In this document: positions 1 through 9,809 of the stretch, in pieces
Position numbering within the stretch: position 1 is the stretch's first letter
How the letters are laid out: each line of letters starts with the position of its first letter
DNA from: Variovorax paradoxus
Lineage (GTDB): Bacteria; Pseudomonadota; Gammaproteobacteria; Burkholderiales; Burkholderiaceae_C
DNA: 64,000 nt
Direction: 5' to 3'
Assembly (NCBI RefSeq): GCF_018614915.1
Contig: NZ_JAGGNU010000011.1
Location: forward strand, 1-64,000
Made by a program: the position numbers and the translations under genes
The notes under the pieces: model-generated
The model's input: the letters and a program-made list of their open reading frames with translations, nothing else
The model's database searches: none
What the model was told of the DNA's origin: nothing

Positions 1-9
1 TATTTACGT

Positions 10-121
10 GTCACTGTACTAGCCCACCCCCAGGGGCTTCGCGCACTTCGTGTCGCGCGCGCCCTCCCCCTTTGAGGGGGCGACACCAGCGGCCCGGCAA
101 AGCCGGTTCCGCGGTGTCCCA
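10..121. repeat. dispersed GC-rich intergenic element, copy 1
   Basis: This non-coding stretch upstream of glyQ carries the core CACTTCGTGT, a C-run/G-run hairpin (CCCCC-TTTGA-GGGGG) and a 34-base tail at 84-117. The tail recurs identically at 50551-50584. Related copies in the opposite orientation lie at 36571-36620 and 52857-52938. It looks like one of the small palindromic elements scattered through Comamonadaceae genomes. No coding function is seen. Confidence 0.7.
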
Positions 122-263
122 CGAATGATCTCCCGCCCTCGGGCAATGCTCAAACGGCCGCAGCGGCGCAAGCCCTGCGGCCGTTGCTGCGTCTGGCCGC
201 TCTTAAAATGATCGGTTCGTCGCGCCGGAAGCCACCTGCCTCCGGCCGGACACCAGGCCCACC

Positions 264-1169
<906 letters not shown>

Positions 1170-1172
1170 GCG

Positions 1173-3314
1173 ATGACCTCCAAGAACAACCTGCTCGTCG
1201 AACTCTTCGTCGAGGAACTCCCCCCGAAGGCGCTGAAGAAGCTCGGCGACGCCTTCGCTTCCGTGCTGCGCGACCAGTTGATGGCCCAGGGCCTGGCCGA
1301 TGCCGGCGCCGTGCTCACCGCCTATGCCTCGCCGAGGCGCCTCGCGGCGCACCTCACGAACGTGCTGGCACAGGCCGCCGACCGCGCGGTCTCGCAGAAG
1401 CTGATGCCGGTGACGGTCGGGCTCGATGCTTCGGGCAGCGCGACGCCCGCGCTCCTCAAGCGCCTGGCCGCGCTGGGTGCCGACGCTTCGGTCGTCCCCG
1501 GCCTGCGGCGCGCGATGGACGGCAAGGCCGAGGCCCTGTTCTTCGAAAGCACCGCGCGCGGCGCAACGCTGGCCGAGGGCCTGCAGAAGGCGCTGGCCGA
1601 GAGCATTGCCAAGCTGCCGATTCCCAAGGTCATGAGCTACCAGCTCGAGGCCGGCTCCGAGCTGCCGGGCTGGAGCAGCGTGAGCTTCGTGCGCCCGGCA
1701 CACGGGCTGGTCGCGCTGCATGGCGACACGGTGGTTCCGGTCGAGGCGCTGGGCCTTCAGGCCGGGCGCGAAACGCAAGGTCATCGTTTCGAGGCGCAGG
1801 TCGATCCGATCGTGCTGCGCAATGCCAACAGCTATGCGGTGCAGCTGGCCGACGAAGGCGCCGTGATCGCGGGCTTCGAGGCCCGCCGCTTGGAGATCGC
1901 GCGCCAGCTGGCCGAGGCGGCGCTTTCGGTCGGCGCCGGCTCGCAGCCGATCGACGACGACGCGCTGCTCGATGAAGTCACGGCGCTGGTCGAGCGCCCG
2001 AACGTGCTGGTGTGCGAGTTCGAGCGCGAGTTCCTCGACGTGCCGCAGGAGTGCCTCATCCTCACGATGAAGGCCAACCAGAAGTACTTCCCGCTGCTCG
2101 ACGCCGCAGGCCGGCTCACCCACAAGTTCCTGGTGGTCAGCAACATCCGGCCCGACGATGCCAGCGCAGTGGTCGGCGGCAACGAACGCGTGGTGCGTCC
2201 GCGGCTGGCCGATGCCAAGTTCTTCTTCGACCAGGACCGCAAGAAGTCGCTGGCCTCGCGCGTCGAGTCGCTGGCCAAGGTGGTCTATCACAACAAGCTC
2301 GGTACCCAGGGCGAACGCGTACAGCGCGTGATGCGCATCGCGCACAACATCGGCGAGCAGCTGGGCGCTGCTGCCAGCGACATCACGCTGGCGCCGCATG
2401 CCGTGCAGGCGGCACAGCTGGCCAAGGCCGACCTGGTGACCGACATGGTGGGCGAGTTCCCGGAGCTGCAGGGCACCATGGGCCGCTACTACGCGCTGCA
2501 CGATGGGCTCGGACCCGTGGTGGCCGACGCCATCGAAGACCACTACAAGCCGCGCTTTGCGGGCGACGCGCTGCCGCGCAGCGCCGTCGGTATCGTGGTC
2601 GCGCTGGCCGACAAGCTCGAAACCCTGGTCGGCATGTTCGGCATCGGCAACCTGCCCACCGGCGACCGCGACCCCTTCGCGCTGCGCCGCCATGCGCTGG
2701 GCGTGGTGCGCATGCTGATCGAACGCTCGCTGCCGCTGCAGCTCCATGCGTTGACCCGCGGCGCCTTCGCGGTCTTCCCACCCGGCCTGCTCGAAGACCG
2801 CAGCGTCGATCTCGACGAATTCCTCATCGAGCGGTTGAAGAGCTATTTCAAGGACGAGGGCTATTCCGCGATCGAGATCGAGGCGGCGGTCCATGTGCGC
2901 GAGCTGGGCGCCTGGTCGACCATTCCCAAGCGCCTGGATGCCGTGCGCGCCTTCGCGTCGCTGCCCGAGGCTGCTGCGCTGGCGGCCGCCAACAAGCGCA
3001 TCGGCAACATCCTCAAGAAGTCGCCGGAGGCCGACGCCCACGTGAGCGAGCTGCTGCTGAAGGAGCCGGCCGAGAAGGCGCTCCATGCCGCCATGCTGCA
3101 GATCGTGCCTGTCGCGGATGTGCAGTTCGATGCCGGCAACTACACCGCCTCGCTGCGGACCCTGGCCGCACTGCGCGGGCCGGTCGACGCCTTCTTCGAC
3201 GAAGTCATGGTCAATGCGGAGCAAGTCGACCTGCGCCTGAACCGCCTCGGCCTGCTGATGCTGCTGCATGCAGCGATGAACCGCGTGGCGCAGCTCGAGC
3301 GGCTGGCATCGTGA
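1173..3314 (+). CDS. glyS: glycyl-tRNA synthetase beta subunit
   Basis: This is the tRNA-recognition beta subunit that pairs with GlyQ. At 713 residues it has the usual length and opens with the family's LLVELFVEELPPKAL block. The central region carries the HD-like part, and the C-terminal ~100 residues are the DALR-type anticodon-binding domain (FDEVMVNAEQVDLRLNRL). It lies three bases downstream of glyQ. In related genomes gmhB usually follows directly, but here two extra genes are interposed. A long open frame on the opposite strand is only a codon-bias shadow of this gene. Confidence 0.98.
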   Translation: MTSKNNLLVELFVEELPPKALKKLGDAFASVLRDQLMAQGLADAGAVLTAYASPRRLAAHLTNVLAQAADRAVSQKLMPVTVGLDASGSATPALLKRLAALGADASVVPGLRRAMDGKAEALFFESTARGATLAEGLQKALAESIAKLPIPKVMSYQLEAGSELPGWSSVSFVRPAHGLVALHGDTVVPVEALGLQAGRETQGHRFEAQVDPIVLRNANSYAVQLADEGAVIAGFEARRLEIARQLAEAALSVGAGSQPIDDDALLDEVTALVERPNVLVCEFEREFLDVPQECLILTMKANQKYFPLLDAAGRLTHKFLVVSNIRPDDASAVVGGNERVVRPRLADAKFFFDQDRKKSLASRVESLAKVVYHNKLGTQGERVQRVMRIAHNIGEQLGAAASDITLAPHAVQAAQLAKADLVTDMVGEFPELQGTMGRYYALHDGLGPVVADAIEDHYKPRFAGDALPRSAVGIVVALADKLETLVGMFGIGNLPTGDRDPFALRRHALGVVRMLIERSLPLQLHALTRGAFAVFPPGLLEDRSVDLDEFLIERLKSYFKDEGYSAIEIEAAVHVRELGAWSTIPKRLDAVRAFASLPEAAALAAANKRIGNILKKSPEADAHVSELLLKEPAEKALHAAMLQIVPVADVQFDAGNYTASLRTLAALRGPVDAFFDEVMVNAEQVDLRLNRLGLLMLLHAAMNRVAQLERLAS

Positions 3315-3339
3315 CGTCGTCGGCTCAATAATCGGTGCC

Positions 3340-3669
3340 ATGAATCGACAGCAGCAACTGGATCAGTTCTCCTTGGCCTTGCATCGCCAGGCCATTGCTG
3401 CGCTGCGTCGTGAGCCTGCTCTTCGCGAGCGTGCAAGAGGCACTTTGCAACGTTGGCGGGCACAGGCCGGTGCAACGAAGTCCGACTTGCTTTGGATCGA
3501 GTGGGAACAACTGCTTGACGAAGAACTCCCGACCCTGGAGCGTGCAGTGTTGGCCGAGTCGGACCATGGGACCCTCATGCGAAGCGTGTCACCGCTCGGG
3601 AGTCTCATCGATCAGCACGAGCGATCGGCACTGCTGCGGCAAGCGCGAGATAAAGCTGCCACCCCATGA
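3340..3669 (+). CDS. small helical protein paired with a DUF6036 gene
   Basis: This 109-residue, mostly helical, charged protein has no recognisable catalytic motif. A conserved-looking core WIEWEQLLDEE followed by RSVSPLGSLI resembles the small partner often encoded just before DUF6036 nucleotidyltransferases. Its stop overlaps the start of the next gene by ATGA, so the pair is translationally coupled. Codon use is less GC-rich than in flanking glyS and gmhB, suggesting acquisition. By analogy with other nucleotidyltransferase-type pairs, it could be the partner (antitoxin or target-recognition) protein of the downstream gene. That role is inference. Confidence 0.6.
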   Translation: MNRQQQLDQFSLALHRQAIAALRREPALRERARGTLQRWRAQAGATKSDLLWIEWEQLLDEELPTLERAVLAESDHGTLMRSVSPLGSLIDQHERSALLRQARDKAATP

Positions 3670-4199
3670 AGCTGGATGAACTGAAGCACGTATTGCGCGC
3701 CTCGGCGGCCATCGCAAGTGAGAATTCGATGGTTGTCGTTGGCAGTCAGGCGATCCTGCTCCTGATGGATGAGCCCCCCGAGTCGCTGTTGGTCTCCCGC
3801 GAAGTCGATCTGTACCCGGCTCTCCATCCGGAACGTGCGGACCTGATCGACGGTGCGATCGGGATGCACTCGAGCTTCCATGAGACTTTTGGCTATTTCG
3901 CCGATGGTGTGGGCCCCGAAACGGCAGTGATGCCAGCAGACTGGATGGCGCGCGCGAGCCTTCACTACATCGGCGAAATCACGGCTATCTGCCCCGAGCT
4001 TCATGATCTGACCGTTTCAAAATGCGTGGCCGGGCGCGAGAAAGATGCCGACTTCGTGCGCGAATTACTGAAACTTGGATTGGTCTCGGCGGAAACCTTG
4101 AGAGAGCGTGTCGCGATGCTCGATACCAAAAAATATTCGCTGACGCACATCCAGGCGTGGATTGAACGGCGTCAGATCGAAGCGAAAGCTGCTCCATGA
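3666..4199 (+). CDS. DUF6036-type nucleotidyltransferase-fold protein
   Basis: This 177-residue protein matches my recollection of the DUF6036 family. It has VVVGSQAILLL near residue 20, an acidic strand REVDLYPA near residue 48, LIDGAIGMHSSFHETFGYF with GVGPETAVMP, and the C-terminal SKCVAGREKDADFVRELL block. GS...E-x-D is the remnant of a nucleotidyltransferase active site. It is coupled to the preceding gene by ATGA and to gmhB by another ATGA, so it sits as a cassette inside the glyS-gmhB-plsC operon. Its biological role is unknown. A toxin-antitoxin-like or defence role is possible but unproven. Confidence 0.7.
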   Translation: MKLDELKHVLRASAAIASENSMVVVGSQAILLLMDEPPESLLVSREVDLYPALHPERADLIDGAIGMHSSFHETFGYFADGVGPETAVMPADWMARASLHYIGEITAICPELHDLTVSKCVAGREKDADFVRELLKLGLVSAETLRERVAMLDTKKYSLTHIQAWIERRQIEAKAAP

Positions 4200-4774
4200 A
4201 AATCGTCATCCTCGACCGCAACGGCACGCTCAACGTGCACCGCGAGGACTTCGTCAAGAGCGACATCGAGTGGACGCCGCTGCCCGGCGCGCTGGAGGCG
4301 GTCGCGCGGCTCAACCACGCCGGCTGGCACGTCGTGATCGCGTCCAACCAGTCCGGGCTCGGGCGCGGCCTGTTTGACGTGGCCTCGCTCAACGCGATGC
4401 ACGCCAAGATGCACAAGATGCTGTCGGCCGTGGGCGGCCGCGTCGATGCCGTGTTCTATTGCCCGCACAGCCCCGACGAGGGCTGCGAGTGCCGCAAGCC
4501 CAAGCCGGGCCTGTTCCACCAGATCGGCGAGCGCTACGGCGTCGACCTGGCCAACGTGCCGGTCGCGGGCGACAGCCTGCGCGACATGCAGGCCGGCGCG
4601 GCCGCCGGCTGCGAGCCGCACCTGCTGCTGACCGGCATGGGCGCGGCCTGCCGCGGCGTCGAGCTGCCGCCCGAGTACCCGCCGAACACGCGGGTCCACG
4701 AGGATCTCGCTGCCTTCGTCGATTTCCTGCTGGAACGCGAAGAACAGCAGGCCGCCCTGCAGGTGGCTGTCTGA
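4196..4774 (+). CDS. gmhB: GmhB-type D,D-heptose 1,7-bisphosphate phosphatase homologue with altered motif I
   Basis: The family removes the 1-phosphate from heptose 1,7-bisphosphate during LPS inner-core heptose synthesis. At 192 residues it has the normal length, the zinc-binding loop CPHSPDEGCECRKPKPG and HAD motif IV AGDSLRDMQ. Motif I reads LDRNGTLN, with nucleophile Asp7 present but the general acid/base Asp replaced by Asn9 (codon AAC instead of GAC). In HAD phosphatases that residue is normally required for turnover. The start overlaps the DUF6036 stop by ATGA, and the stop overlaps plsC by one base. Family membership is secure, but full activity is doubtful. Confidence 0.88.
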   Translation: MKIVILDRNGTLNVHREDFVKSDIEWTPLPGALEAVARLNHAGWHVVIASNQSGLGRGLFDVASLNAMHAKMHKMLSAVGGRVDAVFYCPHSPDEGCECRKPKPGLFHQIGERYGVDLANVPVAGDSLRDMQAGAAAGCEPHLLLTGMGAACRGVELPPEYPPNTRVHEDLAAFVDFLLEREEQQAALQVAV

Positions 4775-5529
4775 TGGCCTTCCTGCGATCCGTCGTCCAC
4801 GCGCTGTGGATGCTCGTCACCGTGATCCCCTGGGGCCTCATCATGGTGGTCAGCTCGCTCTGGAAGCGCGGCATCCCGCTGTACTGGATGGCCGTGCGCT
4901 GGCTCAGCTGGGCCATCGGCGGGGCACGCCTGCTGCTGGGCATCAAGACGCGCGTGCGCGGCATGGAGAACCTGCCGCAGGACAAGCTCGCCGGCTGCGT
5001 GCTGCTGGTGAAGCACCAGTCGACCTTCGAGACCTTCCTGATGCCCACGCTGATGCCGCACCCGCTGGCCTTCGTGTTCAAGAAGGAGCTGATCTACGTG
5101 CCCTTCTTCGGCTGGGCGATGGCGCGGCTGGACATGATTCACATCGACCGCAGCCAGCGCACGCAGGCCTTCAACAAGGTCGTCGCCCGGGGCCGCGAAC
5201 TGCTGGCGCAGGGCATCTGGATCATCATGTTTCCCGAAGGCACGCGCATTCCGCGCGGCCGGCAGGGCACCTACAAGACCGGCGGCACGCGGCTGGCGTG
5301 CGAGACTGGCGTGCCGGTGGTCCCGATCGCCGTGACCTCGGCCAAGGTCTGGCCGCGCAAGGCCTTCATCAAGCGCCCGGGCGTGGTCGATGTCTCGATC
5401 GGCCCGGCCATTTCGAGCGTCGGGCGCCGGCCCGACGAGCTGATGCGCGAAGTCGAGGCCTGGATCGAAGGCGAGATGCGCCGGCTCGATCCCGAGGCTT
5501 ACGTCTCGATCGAGACGGTGTCGGCCTGA
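4774..5529 (+). CDS. plsC: 1-acyl-sn-glycerol-3-phosphate acyltransferase
   Basis: This membrane enzyme makes phosphatidic acid from lysophosphatidic acid. The 251-residue protein starts with a hydrophobic segment (about residues 5-28). Motif I is KHQSTFET with His81 and Glu86 in place of the more usual Asp. Motif III is FPEGTR at 152-157, and VPVVPIAV is the family's C-terminal block. The ATG at 4774 overlaps the gmhB stop (TGATG). Longer upstream reading is rejected because it would run through gmhB. Placement next to gmhB is usual for this group. Confidence 0.92.
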   Translation: MAFLRSVVHALWMLVTVIPWGLIMVVSSLWKRGIPLYWMAVRWLSWAIGGARLLLGIKTRVRGMENLPQDKLAGCVLLVKHQSTFETFLMPTLMPHPLAFVFKKELIYVPFFGWAMARLDMIHIDRSQRTQAFNKVVARGRELLAQGIWIIMFPEGTRIPRGRQGTYKTGGTRLACETGVPVVPIAVTSAKVWPRKAFIKRPGVVDVSIGPAISSVGRRPDELMREVEAWIEGEMRRLDPEAYVSIETVSA

Positions 5530-5540
5530 GGGCAGGGCGC

Positions 5541-6434
5541 ATGCGCAGCCTGCTGCAATTCACGTTGGACCTGTTCGACGAGCCGCAAGCCGCGCCCGCG
5601 CCCGCAGCGCCGGTCCCCGAGGAAAACCCGGGCGCCGGCTTCCCGCCCGCGATCCCGCTGGCCGACGCGATGAGCCCGGCCAGCTTCGTCCACCCGCGGG
5701 CCACGCGCGAACTGCTCTTGGGCGATGCCCGCGTGGCTTATGAGTTCACGCGCGGCAAGCGCCGGACCATCGGCTTCGTGGTCGGCGCCGAGGGCTTGTC
5801 GGTGCGCGCGCCGCGCTGGGTGGCGCTGCGCGACGTCGATGCCGCGGTGAAGGAGAAGTCCGACTGGATCCTGCGCAAGCTGGCCGAGACGCAGCAGCGC
5901 CACGCGAGCCTGGAAGCCGCGCGCATCGAATGGAAGGACGGCGTCAGCTTTCACTTTCTGGGCGAGCCGGTGGTGGTGCGGCTCGATCCGCGCCATGCCT
6001 TCGACGGCGTCGGCGCCATGCTCGATGCAGGCGCCGGCGAGGGGCCGCACACGCTGCGCCTGGCGCTGGCGAACAACGCCGATCCGACCCAGATCCGCGA
6101 TGCTGCCCAAGCCTGGCTGATGCGCCAGGCGCGGCGCGTCTTCACCGAGCGGCTCGACCACTTCGCACCGCGCCTGGGCGTGGCCTGGCGCAAGCTGGCG
6201 CTCTCGAACGCGTCCACGCGCTGGGGCAGCGCCAGCGCCGACGGTGCGATCCGGCTGCACTGGCGGCTGGTGCATTTCAAGATGTCGGTGATCGACTACG
6301 TGGTGGCGCACGAGCTGAGCCATCTGCGCGTGATGGACCACAGCCCGCGCTTCTGGGAAACGGTGGAGAGCGTGGTGCCGGACTACGGCGCGCTGCGGCA
6401 GCAGCTCAAGGAGCAGCCGGTGCCGAAGTGGTGA
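5541..6434 (+). CDS. YgjP/SprT-like M48-type metallopeptidase
   Basis: This 297-residue protein of the YgjP (DUF45) family has a predicted cytoplasmic zinc metallopeptidase fold. The HELSH zinc motif is at 257-261 with a further His at 267 (HSPRFW), preceded by the family block STRWGSASADGAIRLHW. The first ~45 residues are Pro/Ala-rich and look disordered. The ATG at 5541 follows the plsC stop by 11 bases and matches the usual N-terminus of such proteins. The substrate is unknown. It is the last gene of the plsC operon and is convergent with the SDR gene. Confidence 0.88.
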   Translation: MRSLLQFTLDLFDEPQAAPAPAAPVPEENPGAGFPPAIPLADAMSPASFVHPRATRELLLGDARVAYEFTRGKRRTIGFVVGAEGLSVRAPRWVALRDVDAAVKEKSDWILRKLAETQQRHASLEAARIEWKDGVSFHFLGEPVVVRLDPRHAFDGVGAMLDAGAGEGPHTLRLALANNADPTQIRDAAQAWLMRQARRVFTERLDHFAPRLGVAWRKLALSNASTRWGSASADGAIRLHWRLVHFKMSVIDYVVAHELSHLRVMDHSPRFWETVESVVPDYGALRQQLKEQPVPKW

Positions 6435-6447
6435 GCCGCAAACGCGC

Positions 6448-7218
6448 TCAGCGCGCGTGGGTCACGCCGCCGTCCACCACCAGCGTCGATCCCATCACAT
6501 AGTCGCCCGCACGCGACGCAAGATAGATCGCGGCAGCCGCCATGTCCTCCGGCTCGCCGATGCGTCCTGCCGGAATGCGCCCCTTGATCTCGTCGCCGTG
6601 GTCGCGCGCGACCTTGTTCATGTCGGAGGCGAAGGCGCCCGGCGCGATCGCGCTGACGACGATGCGCTCCTGCGCGAGGCGCAGCGCCATGCGCCGCGTG
6701 AGCTGGATCAGCCCGGCCTTGCTCGCCGCGTAGGAGTAGGTTTCCTGCGGATTGACCGAAATGCCGTCGATCGAGGCGATGTTGATGACCTTGGCCAGGT
6801 GGTCGGTGGCCGCCTTCCTGAGCATCGGCGTCAGCGCCTGGGTCAGGAAGAAGGGCGTCTTGAGGTTGAGGTCGACCACCTTGTCCCAGCCGCTCTCGGG
6901 AAACTCCTCGTAGGGTGCGCCCCAGGCGGCGCCGGCGTTGTTGACCAGGATGTCGAGCGTGTCCTCGTGCTTCGAATAGGCGTCGACCAGGGAGTGCGCC
7001 CCTTCGAGCGTCGAGACGTCGGCCGGCAGCGAGACGCAGTGGCCGAAGGCCGACAGTTCCCTGGCCGTCTGATCGCAGGCCGCAGCCTTGCGCGCCGAGA
7101 TGTAGACGCGGGCGCCCTGCGCCAGGAAGCCTTCGGCGATCATGCGGCCGATGCCGCGCGAGCCGCCGGTGATGAGGGCGCTGCGGCCCTCGAGTGAAAA
7201 GAGTCGGCTGGTGTCCAT
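6448..7218 (-). CDS. SDR-family oxidoreductase (RhlG/FabG-like)
   Basis: This NAD(P)-dependent short-chain dehydrogenase has 256 residues. The glycine-rich cofactor motif TGGSRGIG is at 17-24, NNAG at 93-96, catalytic Ser149, and Y163-x3-K167 in YSYAASK. Arg21 after the second glycine favours NADP. The overall sequence resembles the RhlG-like 3-oxoacyl reductases used in lipid or polyester metabolism, but the substrate cannot be read from sequence. It stands alone on the minus strand, convergent with the metallopeptidase gene. Confidence 0.88.
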   Translation of the reverse strand: MDTSRLFSLEGRSALITGGSRGIGRMIAEGFLAQGARVYISARKAAACDQTARELSAFGHCVSLPADVSTLEGAHSLVDAYSKHEDTLDILVNNAGAAWGAPYEEFPESGWDKVVDLNLKTPFFLTQALTPMLRKAATDHLAKVINIASIDGISVNPQETYSYAASKAGLIQLTRRMALRLAQERIVVSAIAPGAFASDMNKVARDHGDEIKGRIPAGRIGEPEDMAAAAIYLASRAGDYVMGSTLVVDGGVTHAR

Positions 7219-7266
7219 GCGTGTGTCTCCTGGGTGTGCGGCGCGAACGCCGGGGCTCGCAGGAGC

Positions 7267-9123
7267 TTAGTGCGCGGTCTTGCGGATGGGCGTCACATTG
7301 GCGCCAGCAGCGCGCGTTGCATCACTCTCGTCATCGCGCCCCAGCACCACTTCCTGCAGCGCGCGCGCGAGCCGGTCGCCGTCGAGCGGTTTGTGCAGGA
7401 TCCGTGCGGCCGCGCCCGAGAATTCGTGGAACCGCGAGGGCGCGGTTTCTCCCGTCACGATCACTGCCGGCAGCTCGGGCTTGAGCGCACGCAGTCTCTC
7501 GATCACGTCCAGGCCAGTCTCTTCGCGCAGGCGGAAGTCGACCACCATCACATCGGGCTCGAAGCCCGCCGCCAGCGCCTGCTCGGCCAGGGCGCCGGTC
7601 GCGACGCCCTTCACCGACCAGCCCAGCTGGTGGAGGTAGGTGCACATCGCGGAGAGGACCTCCGTCTCGTCGTCGACCAGCAACACGGCGAGGCGCGTGC
7701 TGTCGAGCGACCGTGCGAGCGCGTTCGCGGATTCCGGCCGCGGGTCGCTGGCGGGCGCGGCGGACGCGATCTGGAGTTCGAAGCTCGTTCCGCGGCCGGG
7801 TTCGCTGTCCAGCCTGAGCATGATGTCCAGCAGCTTGGCCGTCCGCTGAACGATGGCCAGGCCGAGGCCCAGCCCTTGCGCGCGGTCCCTCGACGGATTG
7901 CCGATCTGATAGAACTCCTCGAACACCCGCTCGCGCTCGCTCTCGGGAATGCCGGGGCCGGTGTCGCTCACCTTGACCACGACCGCGCCCGACGGCGCCC
8001 GCCGCCCGGACAAGGTCACGCCGCCCACGGTCGTGAACTTGATGGCGTTGTTGACGAGGTTGCCGATGATGCGGATCAGCTGGTCGCCGTCCGTCAGCCC
8101 CCAGAGCAGCTCGTCCGGCACCTCGACCTCCAGGTAGAGGCCCTGCTGCGCGGCCAGCGCCGCATATTCGTCGCGCGATGCGCGAAGCACCGCGCCGATG
8201 TCGTGCGGCGCCATCTTCGCCTCGATGGTGTGGGCGTCGAGGCGGGAGATGTCGAGCAGCCCGTCGAGCAGGCCGCTGCTCTGCCGCAGCGCGCTGTCGA
8301 TGCCGCGGCTCACTTCCTTCAGCAGCGAGTCGGTCGAGCGCCGGGCCAGGATGTCCAGGGTGGTCGCGTTGATCGACAGTGCATGCAGGGGCTGGCGCAG
8401 GTCGTGGCTGGCGGCGGCGAAGAAGCGCGTCTTGGCCTCGCTCGCGGCCGTGGCGCGGTCGCGCTCCTGCCGGACCGATTCGGAGAGCACGGCGTTGTCG
8501 TCGATCACGGCCATGAGCTCCTTCAGGCTGCGGCCCTGGTCCTTGACCGTGCTCAATAGCTGCGCATACAGGATGAGGGTGCCGAGCCCCAGCGAGATCC
8601 CCAGCGTGCCGCCGCGCACCAGCCAGCCGAGCGCGATGAAGGCGAAAGTGGCCGTGGCGTAGCCGATGAAGGCGCGCCTCGAACCGGCGAGCGAGGCGAC
8701 GCTGATCGTGCAGCCTGCGATCAGCATGATGCCGATCAGCAGCGGTCCGGCGTTGCTCGGGATCGAGAAGTAGGCGAAGGGCACGATCGGCGCCGTCGCC
8801 AGGCCATTCATCGTGAAGCCGTTCTCCAGGCGGCGAAGCGCCGAGAGCCGGTCTTCGGGAGGCGTGCGCTCGATGGCCTGTGCCACCCGGTAGCGGTACA
8901 CCCCCACGGTCAATGTGCAGGCGAGCCATACCCATGGCCAGATGCCCAGACCCTGCTGCGCGGCGACGAGGGCGACCAGCAGGTAGCCTGCGTACACCAT
9001 GGGAAGACGGCGCGAGTAGTGCAGCAGCGTGTCGAGGCGGCGCTCGACGATGCGGTGCTCGATCCGGGCCTCGCGGGCCTCCGGCCGCAGATCCGCCGGC
9101 GAAGCGATGGCGGCTTCAGTCAA
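7267..9123 (-). CDS. membrane hybrid sensor histidine kinase
   Basis: This 618-residue hybrid kinase has five or six transmembrane segments between about residues 40 and 190. A short coiled linker is followed by a HisKA domain with phospho-acceptor His240 (AAASHDLRQPLHAL). The HATPase domain has its N box at N355-N359 and DTGPGIP near 387-393. A C-terminal receiver has phospho-acceptor Asp529 (MVVDF). It overlaps the response-regulator gene by 8 bases, so kinase and regulator form one unit with the regulator gene first. There is no periplasmic sensing domain of any size, so the stimulus is probably membrane-borne or intracellular. The signal is unknown. Confidence 0.9.
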   Translation of the reverse strand: MTEAAIASPADLRPEAREARIEHRIVERRLDTLLHYSRRLPMVYAGYLLVALVAAQQGLGIWPWVWLACTLTVGVYRYRVAQAIERTPPEDRLSALRRLENGFTMNGLATAPIVPFAYFSIPSNAGPLLIGIMLIAGCTISVASLAGSRRAFIGYATATFAFIALGWLVRGGTLGISLGLGTLILYAQLLSTVKDQGRSLKELMAVIDDNAVLSESVRQERDRATAASEAKTRFFAAASHDLRQPLHALSINATTLDILARRSTDSLLKEVSRGIDSALRQSSGLLDGLLDISRLDAHTIEAKMAPHDIGAVLRASRDEYAALAAQQGLYLEVEVPDELLWGLTDGDQLIRIIGNLVNNAIKFTTVGGVTLSGRRAPSGAVVVKVSDTGPGIPESERERVFEEFYQIGNPSRDRAQGLGLGLAIVQRTAKLLDIMLRLDSEPGRGTSFELQIASAAPASDPRPESANALARSLDSTRLAVLLVDDETEVLSAMCTYLHQLGWSVKGVATGALAEQALAAGFEPDVMVVDFRLREETGLDVIERLRALKPELPAVIVTGETAPSRFHEFSGAAARILHKPLDGDRLARALQEVVLGRDDESDATRAAGANVTPIRKTAH

Positions 9124-9757
9124 TGCGGATGCCCTCGCGCGATGCCTGGTAGGCGGCCTCGGTCCTGTTGCGCACGCCGAGCGCCGTGTAGACGGCGGTC
9201 AGGTGCGCCTTGACGGTGGATTCGGCAATGTTGAGATGGCGGGCGATGAGCTTGTTGGGCAGACCGCGTGCCGCTGCGCGGTAGACGTCCATCTGGCGTG
9301 CCGTGAGGTCTGTGAGCCGCGGGTCGTTGCTGTTGCTCGGCCGGGCCTCGATGTCGGGCGGCGTCGCGTTGAGGGTTTCCAGCGGCAGGAAGATGCGGCC
9401 CGCCAGCACGTGCTGCAGGGCCGCGACCATCATTTCCGAGCTGTACTTCTTCGGGATGAAGCCGGCCGCGCCCAAGTCGACCGTGTTGCGGATCATCGTG
9501 GTGTTGGTCTCGCCCGAGAGCACCACGATGCGCGCCATGCAGCCGGCATCGCGCAGCCGGCGGATGGATTCCTCGCCGTCGCAATCGACCAGGTGCCAGT
9601 CGAGCAGCACCAGGTCGAACTCGGCGAGCGCCACCAGCTGCGCGGCATTCGTCATTTCACCCGTGGTTTCCACGCGCAGTTCAGGGACCAGGACGCTCAG
9701 CAGGTTCTTCATGCCCTGCAGGAACATCACGTGGTCGTCGATCATCAATACGTTCAT
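9116..9757 (-). CDS. NarL/LuxR-type response regulator
   Basis: This 213-residue two-component regulator has receiver Asp53 (LLDWH), conserved Lys103 (GFIPKK) and a C-terminal GerE helix-turn-helix (LTARQMDVYRAAARG through STVKAHLTAVYTALG). Acidic residues D7 and D8 complete the phosphorylation pocket. It is transcribed just ahead of the hybrid kinase with an 8-base overlap, so that kinase is its likely partner. Targets cannot be told from the window. Confidence 0.92.
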   Translation of the reverse strand: MNVLMIDDHVMFLQGMKNLLSVLVPELRVETTGEMTNAAQLVALAEFDLVLLDWHLVDCDGEESIRRLRDAGCMARIVVLSGETNTTMIRNTVDLGAAGFIPKKYSSEMMVAALQHVLAGRIFLPLETLNATPPDIEARPSNSNDPRLTDLTARQMDVYRAAARGLPNKLIARHLNIAESTVKAHLTAVYTALGVRNRTEAAYQASREGIRID

Positions 9758-9809
9758 CGGTACCTCTGGCCGGAGTATTCATCAGTTTGAGGCCGGAATG
9801 AACGGGTTA

